DNA from: Candidatus Delongbacteria bacterium
GTDB taxonomy: Bacteria; Delongbacteria; UBA4055
Length of the DNA: 32,568 nt
Direction: 5' to 3'
Assembly: GCA_027858795.1 (NCBI GenBank)
Contig: JAQICF010000098.1
Span: 1 to 32,568, forward strand
Position numbers and translations under genes: made by a program. Below, one piece after another: positions 24,109 through 29,041 of this stretch. The number at the start of each line of letters is the position of its first letter. The stretch's first letter is position 1. The notes beneath the pieces are model-generated. The model was not told the origin of the DNA, ran no database searches, and saw nothing but the letters and a program-made list of their open reading frames with translations.

Positions 24109-25349
24109 TCACAATCCTCCGACTTCTTCGGCAACTCACTATCCTTTATCATTTTCTTATCAGAGGATTCAACTCTTTTTTCGAGTTTTTTCAAATCTTC
24201 TTTAGGAGTTGGCAGTTCTTCGGGCATTGTTCCACCAAGTTCTTTAATTGTTTCTCGAACTTTTTTGCCGACTTTGAAATGAGTAGCATTAGCATTATTC
24301 TTTCCTTGAATATTTTCTCTTTTCAGCTTCTCTTCAGTTTGAGTAGCTCGGAATAGATTTGCAGCTAATTCTGTACTACCCATATTATCAAGAATCTGCT
24401 GGCTTTTCTTTAAACCTTTTTTACTATGGATGCCCTTAGCATCAAGACCTCCATATAGTCCTTTGTATCCATGATTTTGAAAAATAGCAAAATCAAGATG
24501 TGATTCAACACCTGCATTTTGTGCTGCTTCAACGAGTTTTTTGTTATGTTCCTTAACTTCATTACGAAGAAAGATTCTTTTTTCATCTTCTTTTAATTGC
24601 TGAAATTTCTTATCATCAGAAAGCTCCTGCCTTCTTGTCTGGATAGCGAAGTATGTTTGTCCGTTTGCAACAACAGGTTTAGATGGGTCAGCATTTTGTA
24701 CGATAAGGTAACAGGCGTAGCGAGATAAAGCATAAGATGGCATTTCTCGTTCTACTCCGGAACCGATTGAAACCATCTCGTGCAACTCCACGAAATGGTT
24801 TGAGATATCATAACCACTTTTTTGACAGGCAGTTTTAGCTCTTTCAATGACCGGAATAAAATTACGGAATTCAGTATATTCAAGTACTTTAGATAGCTGT
24901 CTCGCATACCAAAACTCTTGACCGTTATTTCCTGAATATTTAATACTTTCGAACTTTGTAGAATGTATTTTTTCTATTGCTTTCTTAATCATATTTTCTC
25001 CAGCAAAATAAGTCTGAGCAAAAGCAATAGCTTCTTTTCTAGAATCACCGTTTTGAGCAATCAAATAACACGCATATCTCGTAAGTATCATATCATCAAT
25101 ATTTCGTGTTTTATCATAACCAATGTAAACCTTTTTACTGACGTCAGTAAAATGGTTTTTTACATCAACACCAGCATTTCCACAGGATATGATTGCTTTT
25201 TTAATTACTTCTTGAAAATTTTGCCATTTACTATAGCCAAGTTTTTCCATTAGTTCTCTGGCAAACCAGAATTCAATATCTGAATCTTTTACTTTTCTAA
25301 CTATACTGTCAAAAGATTCCTTTAGTTGAATTATTACATCGTTTTTCAT
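24105..25349 (-). CDS. dinD: DinD-like protein with duplicated N-terminal domain
   Basis: DinD is a DNA-damage-inducible protein that in E. coli antagonises RecA filaments. From about residue 130 to 414 this protein follows DinD: EFWYARQLSKVLEY, LSRYACYLIVQNADPSKPV, GQTYFAIQTRRQEL, HGYKGLYGGLDAKGIHSKKG, MGSTELAANLFRATQTEEKL and ELGGTMPEELPTP. Residues 25-116 are a second copy of the N-terminal domain, gap-free with residues 144-235 at about 41 of 92 identical positions. The result is 414 residues against about 275 for ordinary DinD. It stands between hsdM and hsdS, a frequent place for dinD relatives, and overlaps hsdS by four bases. No LexA box is visible upstream. Confidence 0.9.
   Translation of the reverse strand: MKNDVIIQLKESFDSIVRKVKDSDIEFWFARELMEKLGYSKWQNFQEVIKKAIISCGNAGVDVKNHFTDVSKKVYIGYDKTRNIDDMILTRYACYLIAQNGDSRKEAIAFAQTYFAGENMIKKAIEKIHSTKFESIKYSGNNGQEFWYARQLSKVLEYTEFRNFIPVIERAKTACQKSGYDISNHFVELHEMVSIGSGVEREMPSYALSRYACYLIVQNADPSKPVVANGQTYFAIQTRRQELSDDKKFQQLKEDEKRIFLRNEVKEHNKKLVEAAQNAGVESHLDFAIFQNHGYKGLYGGLDAKGIHSKKGLKKSQQILDNMGSTELAANLFRATQTEEKLKRENIQGKNNANATHFKVGKKVRETIKELGGTMPEELPTPKEDLKKLEKRVESSDKKMIKDSELPKKSEDCE
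24770..24801. repeat. 32-bp palindromic repeat, copy inside dinD
   Basis: This coding stretch for HFVELHEMV matches the hairpin at 25414-25445 at 31 of 32 positions. It is itself an imperfect palindrome (AAACCAT arm, ATGGTTT arm). Confidence 0.8.
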
Positions 25350-25368
25350 GTATTTATTACCTCATAAT

Positions 25369-25448
25369 TCAGCTTGTATAACCAATTCCCCCATCTGGTA
25401 AAAATGGTCTTAAAAACCATCTCGTGCAACTCCACGACATGGTTTTTT
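25369..25448 (-). promoter_or_regulatory. Structured leader / attenuator-like hairpins between hsdM and dinD
   Basis: In the transcript a first hairpin (25414-25445) pairs AAACCATGTCGTG with CACGAGATGGTTT around a six-base loop, one mismatch, and is followed by TTTTT: a terminator shape. The 3' arm ATGGT can instead pair with a downstream ACCAT (25404-25408), and a further ACCA/TGGT pair follows. Mutually exclusive pairing of this kind is typical of attenuators. A 23-codon frame starts inside the first arm (25440) and ends at 25369, without a ribosome binding site. The 104-base gap is the largest within the operon. Confidence 0.5.
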
Positions 25449-25453
25449 ACTAT

Positions 25454-27022
25454 TCATCGCTGTATCTCTTTTAGTTTTTCTGCCATTTTAGCTCTGACTT
25501 CGACCAACTCTTTTTCAAGATTATCAATCTCAATTTGAACTTCATCAATATCAATTTCTTCCTCTTCTACAAAAGTATCAACATACCTTGGAATGTTGAG
25601 ATTAAAATCGTTCTCTTTGATCTCTTCAAAAGAAGCTAAATGAGCATATTTATCTACATTTTTTCTATCTTTGTATGTCTTTATTATCGTATCAATATGT
25701 TCTTCTGAAAGATTGTTCTGATTCTTACCTGAAATAAAGTCACGACTTGCATCAATAAATAAAACCTTCTTACTAGTCTCCTTCGCACCACCCTTTTCTC
25801 TGCTTCTGTCAAAAACAAGAATTGCTACAGGAATACTTGTAGTTGGAAATAAATTTCCAGGAAGTCCAATAACAGCATCAAGTAGATTTTCTTCGATCAT
25901 CTTAGTTCTAATTCGACCTTCAGCTGCACCTCTAAATAAAACTCCATGAGGAACAACAACCGAAACTCTTCCTTCAAGTTTTAAAGCAGTCTCGATCATA
26001 TGAGTAATAAATGACCAGTCTCCCTTACTTTTAGGAGGTACGCCCCTCCAATAACGGTTATATCTGTCACTTTCAGCATTTTCCTGCCCCCATTTGTCGA
26101 GAGAAAACGGAGGGTTAGCTACGACACAGTTGAATTTCATAAGTTTATCTTCTTCTACGAGCAAGGGGCTGTTAAGTGTATCACACCATTCAATTCTTGC
26201 ACTGTCAAAACTGTGTAAGAACATATTCATACGACATAAAGCCCAAGTACTTCCATTAGATTCCTGACCAAAAAGAGCAAAATTCTTATTTCCAACTTGT
26301 TTTGCTGCCTGAATAAGCAAACCACCTGCTCCACAGGCTGGATCACAAATACGATCACCTTTCTTAGGTTGAGCTAATTTAGCTACAAGTTCTGTAACTT
26401 TTAGTGGGGTGAAGAACTCACCTGCCTTCTTTCCTGAATCAGAAGCAAAGCGTTCTATAAGATAAATATATGTATTACCAATAACGTCTTCTGAAACTCT
26501 CGAAGGACTCATATCCAGTTGTTTTTTATTAAAATCTTCTAATAGTTGCTTTAATCGTCTGTTTCGATCTATTGTTTTACCAAGATTTGCTTCACTATTA
26601 AAATCAATATTCCTGAAAACACCTTCAAGCTTCGACTTATTATTTTCTTCTATATGGTCTAATACAATATTAATGAGTTCACCAAGATTTGGTGCATTTT
26701 TTCTATCAAGCAAGCTGTAATAGGTTGCTTCAAATTTCTCAATGACCTTTTCTTTTCCTGTTTTAGGATCTTTATCTTTTATTTCTATAACCGGAATTAA
26801 GAACCTTTCTCTCTTAAGTTTCCTTCGGATACGAGTATCATCATCTCCATACTGCTTTTTATATTCTTCATAGTGATCTTTCCAAACATCTGAGATATAT
26901 TTGAGGAAAAGCATTACAAGTATATAATCTTTATATTGTGCAGGATCAACAACACCCCTGAATGTATCACAAGCTGACCATGCTGCATTATTAATATCTT
27001 TCTGTAGAATTTTGCTTTCCAT
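25454..27022 (-). CDS. hsdM: Type I restriction-modification system, methyltransferase subunit M
   Basis: N6-adenine methyltransferase, acting as M2S1 for modification and M2S1R2 for restriction. The N-terminal helical HsdM_N domain covers about residues 8-170. The catalytic domain starts at GEFFTPLKV (201-209), with the SAM-binding motif I DPACGAGG at 227-234 and catalytic motif IV NPPF at 303-306. The C-terminus is a charged coiled coil for HsdS contact. The 522-residue length is standard. The ATG overlaps the stop of the 56-aa gene (TAATG), with GGGAG eight bases upstream in that gene. One HsdM must serve both HsdS proteins of the operon. Confidence 0.97.
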   Translation of the reverse strand: MESKILQKDINNAAWSACDTFRGVVDPAQYKDYILVMLFLKYISDVWKDHYEEYKKQYGDDDTRIRRKLKRERFLIPVIEIKDKDPKTGKEKVIEKFEATYYSLLDRKNAPNLGELINIVLDHIEENNKSKLEGVFRNIDFNSEANLGKTIDRNRRLKQLLEDFNKKQLDMSPSRVSEDVIGNTYIYLIERFASDSGKKAGEFFTPLKVTELVAKLAQPKKGDRICDPACGAGGLLIQAAKQVGNKNFALFGQESNGSTWALCRMNMFLHSFDSARIEWCDTLNSPLLVEEDKLMKFNCVVANPPFSLDKWGQENAESDRYNRYWRGVPPKSKGDWSFITHMIETALKLEGRVSVVVPHGVLFRGAAEGRIRTKMIEENLLDAVIGLPGNLFPTTSIPVAILVFDRSREKGGAKETSKKVLFIDASRDFISGKNQNNLSEEHIDTIIKTYKDRKNVDKYAHLASFEEIKENDFNLNIPRYVDTFVEEEEIDIDEVQIEIDNLEKELVEVRAKMAEKLKEIQR

Positions 27023-27192
27023 TATTTATTCTCCCTTCTTACACCTTTAAAAGGTTTATCATCTGCTTTCTGATCAATAATTCTTCCTGTTTCTGTATCT
27101 CTTTTATTCCATTTTCCATTTTGTGGATTATACACCTGACTCCTGTCAGTCACAGAACCATGTCTATGATTATTACCTGTATTCTTTGCCAT
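27022..27192 (-). CDS. Small basic protein of 56 residues coupled to hsdM
   Basis: A 57-codon gene with GGAG eight bases before its ATG. The product begins MAKNTGNNHRHGSVTDRSQV, then has YNPQNGKWNKRDTETGRIID and ends DKPFKGVRRENK. It is hydrophilic, with no Cys and no membrane segment. The stop overlaps the hsdM start (TAATG), and the gene follows the half hsdS by three bases, so it is a true member of the operon. I recall similar short unnamed proteins next to hsdM in other type I loci; this is not verified. A role in HsdM translation, assembly or control is possible. Confidence 0.75.
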   Translation of the reverse strand: MAKNTGNNHRHGSVTDRSQVYNPQNGKWNKRDTETGRIIDQKADDKPFKGVRRENK

Positions 27193-27195
27193 AGT

Positions 27196-27780
27196 TTAAT
27201 CTCCTTTAACTATATTCATTAATATATTATTGTAATACTTGTTCTTATTCTTCATAAGTTGATCAAGCAATTCAGATTCTAGAACTGCTAGTCTTGCCAG
27301 TTCTATTATCAATTTCTGTTTTTCTAATGGAGGAATATTTATTTCAAGATTTTCAAGAGCTGACTTGTTGATCATTTTCTGAGAAGTACCCTCTGAGATA
27401 GAATTAAAATATGATTGAGCAATAGAACTACCGATGTACCAGTTTAAATATTCTGGAAGTATCTGAGTGTTATTGATTCTTATTAATAATAGAGGAGCTG
27501 AAAGGATTGCAGTAATCTTATCATCGAATATTGAGGAAGTATTATTACTTCCCCTTGATTTAAAGAGAAGATCACCATTCTGAATAAAATGTTTATCCGA
27601 AATGTTAAAATCACTTATCTTCAAAATGTCTTTATTGTCTTTTATATATTCAGAATCCAGATCTTTCATCTGAATAACTGCAAAATTGCCATCGTCACGA
27701 TGTACAATTTTATTTCTAAATGTATATCCGGTCTGGATGTTTGCTATTTTTTTTAATTTATACTTCATAAAGCTTTTCAT
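27196..27780 (-). CDS. Half-size HsdS-like specificity protein with one TRD
   Basis: A 194-residue protein with a single target-recognition domain: MKYKLKKIANIQTGYTFRNK at the start, a core VIQMKDLDSEYI and GDLLFKSRG, then ISEGTSQKMINKSALENLEI and the helical spacer IPPLEKQKLIIELARLAVLE. This is one half of a normal HsdS. It could act as a homodimer, as known for truncated HsdS proteins that stay active, or pair with the full HsdS. The frame stays open to 27837, but the promoter at 27809-27837 would then lie inside it. I therefore use the ATG at 27780; the next one at 27768 is also possible. It is the first gene of the operon. Confidence 0.85.
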   Translation of the reverse strand: MKSFMKYKLKKIANIQTGYTFRNKIVHRDDGNFAVIQMKDLDSEYIKDNKDILKISDFNISDKHFIQNGDLLFKSRGSNNTSSIFDDKITAILSAPLLLIRINNTQILPEYLNWYIGSSIAQSYFNSISEGTSQKMINKSALENLEINIPPLEKQKLIIELARLAVLESELLDQLMKNKNKYYNNILMNIVKGD

Positions 27781-27808
27781 TTCTCTGTATTTAACACCAA
27801 CGAAATGA

Positions 27809-27837
27809 AATATACGAAATATATTTTCAAAAATCAA
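27809..27837 (-). promoter_or_regulatory. Candidate promoter of the defence operon
   Basis: On the minus strand TTGATT (27832-27837), a 17-base spacer and TATATT (27809-27814) form a good -35/-10 pair. The start site would lie about 22 bases before the ATG at 27780. It is the only convincing promoter for the 11.8-kb gene run. Confidence 0.5.
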
Positions 27838-27865
27838 CTATAAATTTATCTGTAATGACGTTTTT

Positions 27866-27895
27866 GTATTTACAATGTAATTGCTTTGTAAATAC
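27866..27895. promoter_or_regulatory. Perfect 10-bp inverted repeat upstream of the defence operon
   Basis: GTATTTACAA and TTGTAAATAC flank a 10-base centre. The element lies about 30 bases upstream of the -35 box of the operon promoter and three bases after the thioredoxin gene stop. AT-rich arms without a T-run fit an operator better than a terminator. Confidence 0.5.
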
Positions 27896-27898
27896 TTT

Positions 27899-28210
27899 TC
27901 AGCTTAAAATAGTTTCATATCTATCCAACAATTCTTCCAACTCACTCATTGCAAAATTCCTGCTGAATCTCTTGCTTTCTTTTCCTTCTACGAAAACTAA
28001 TACAGTCGGAACAGTGAAAACCGTATATTGCCCACTGATATCAGGTGACTCAGTTGTATTTACATAAATAAATCCAAAATCATCATATTCTTCAGTAAGT
28101 GCTTTTACTTTCGGTTTTAAAACTTTGCAGACGTTACATTCATCGTGAGAGAAATATGCAACAGTTACTATTTTCTCTGCGATAATATTTTCAAATTCAT
28201 TTAATTTCAT
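27899..28210 (-). CDS. Thioredoxin-like protein
   Basis: A 103-residue cytoplasmic thioredoxin-fold protein with the redox motif C25-NV-C28 (HDECNVCKVLKP) and the cis-proline strand TVPTVLVFVEGK. There is no signal peptide. It is a YbbN/thioredoxin-like member with a non-standard CNVC in place of CGPC, so its redox potential may differ; a role in thiol-disulfide exchange is likely. The ATG at 28210 has GGAAGGGG about five bases upstream; the frame continues to 28231 but without support. It follows the SGNH hydrolase gene, separated only by the composite repeat, and probably shares its transcript. Confidence 0.85.
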   Translation of the reverse strand: MKLNEFENIIAEKIVTVAYFSHDECNVCKVLKPKVKALTEEYDDFGFIYVNTTESPDISGQYTVFTVPTVLVFVEGKESKRFSRNFAMSELEELLDRYETILS

Positions 28211-28222
28211 ATTCCCCTTCCA

Positions 28223-28289
28223 GACGAACACATAGTTTCGTCCCTACTGTTGCGTTTAATTATCCATTGTCAATTGCAAACTGTCAATT
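28223..28289. repeat. Composite intergenic repeat, copy 2
   Basis: A palindrome at 28223-28242 (GACGAA / TTCGTC) is followed by CCCTACTGT at 28242-28250, then AATTATCCATTGT at 28258-28270 and TGTCAATT at 28282-28289. The order is the same as at 4052-4117, with a different palindrome stem. The right part overlaps the last codons of the SGNH hydrolase gene. Confidence 0.6.
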
Positions 28290-28984
28290 GTCTCTTTAAC
28301 GATCTTTCCCCAAGCAGAATAGCCTTTTGCATTTAAATGCAAACCATCATGTGAATATTCTGCTTTCAAAAGATTATTTTCTGATAGATGTTCATTTAAA
28401 TCTAAGAACAAAATATTTTTATCGTCAGCAAACTTCTTTAATTCATCATTGATAGTGGTAATATATTCATTGTTATGCTCAAAGTCGTAAAATCTCTGTT
28501 CAGTATAAATTATTGATTGAAGCACAGGCTTAACGTCATTATTGAGTAAGGTGTTAATAATATTTTTGATATTTGCTATCGTATTTTCAGGAGGTACTCT
28601 TCTAGTCAGATCATTTATACCTCCTAGAAAGAAACATACTTTAGGTTTAACTTTTATAACAGTTTTCATTCTGTTAAGCATTCCTTCTGTGATATCTCCA
28701 TTAATACCTCTGTTAACAATATCTTTTCTACCAAGAAGTTCGTTCCAGTCAATACCGGCTGTTATTGAATTTCCAAGCATAACAATATCAGCTTGTTTGT
28801 TAAAAAGCATAAAATTTTCAGTCCCCGGCTTATATTTTGGGTTTTCTGTGTAATGATATTTATCCTGGAGATCAAGTTTTCTTGAAATGTATTGGCTTGA
28901 TCTATCCCATAGATTTCCTTTGATTATTAAGAAAATAACTACAAGAAGCAGAATGATATTTAAAATGATCAATATCTTCTTCAT
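28256..28984 (-). CDS. SGNH/GDSL-family hydrolase, membrane-anchored
   Basis: Esterase-type hydrolase of the SGNH fold. Block I is VMLGNSITAG (S73), block II has GING, block III is GGINDL (N124), and block V is SHDGLHLNAKGY with the catalytic Asp-x-x-His near residues 212-217. An N-terminal hydrophobic helix (residues 4-21) anchors or exports it, so the active site lies outside the cytoplasm. Known relatives deacetylate or de-esterify glycans or lipids; the substrate is open. The final residues (QLTMDN) are encoded by the AT-rich part of a composite intergenic repeat, so the natural C-terminus has been extended or replaced by it. Confidence 0.88.
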   Translation of the reverse strand: MKKILIILNIILLLVVIFLIIKGNLWDRSSQYISRKLDLQDKYHYTENPKYKPGTENFMLFNKQADIVMLGNSITAGIDWNELLGRKDIVNRGINGDITEGMLNRMKTVIKVKPKVCFFLGGINDLTRRVPPENTIANIKNIINTLLNNDVKPVLQSIIYTEQRFYDFEHNNEYITTINDELKKFADDKNILFLDLNEHLSENNLLKAEYSHDGLHLNAKGYSAWGKIVKETIDSLQLTMDN

Positions 28985-29006
28985 CTAAATACCTATTGAA
29001 TTAATT

Positions 29007-29032
29007 AAAAAAAAAGGGCGTAACATACGCCC
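29007..29032 (-). terminator. Intrinsic terminator after ppdK
   Basis: A 7-bp stem GGGCGTA / TACGCCC with a three-base loop lies at 29016-29032. On the minus strand it is followed by nine T. It begins 10 bases after the ppdK stop codon. It is built from the same GGGCGTA palindrome core as 5586-5605. Confidence 0.85.
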
Positions 29033-29041
29033 TATCACTGG

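Noticed and set aside
25369..25440. 23-codon leader ORF (MSWSCTRWF start) between hsdM and dinD
   Set aside because: No ribosome binding site, and the frame lies within hairpin sequence. It is mentioned only as part of the leader and not called as a gene.
16020..27837. Prophage or integrative element carrying the defence genes
   Set aside because: No integrase, transposase, att-like direct repeats at the borders, tRNA or phage structural gene is visible; the borders are simple gene junctions.
27781..27837. Longer start of the half hsdS at 27837
   Set aside because: The added N-terminus (MIFENIFRIFHFVG) is unlike HsdS and overlaps a good promoter; the ATG at 27780 fits better.
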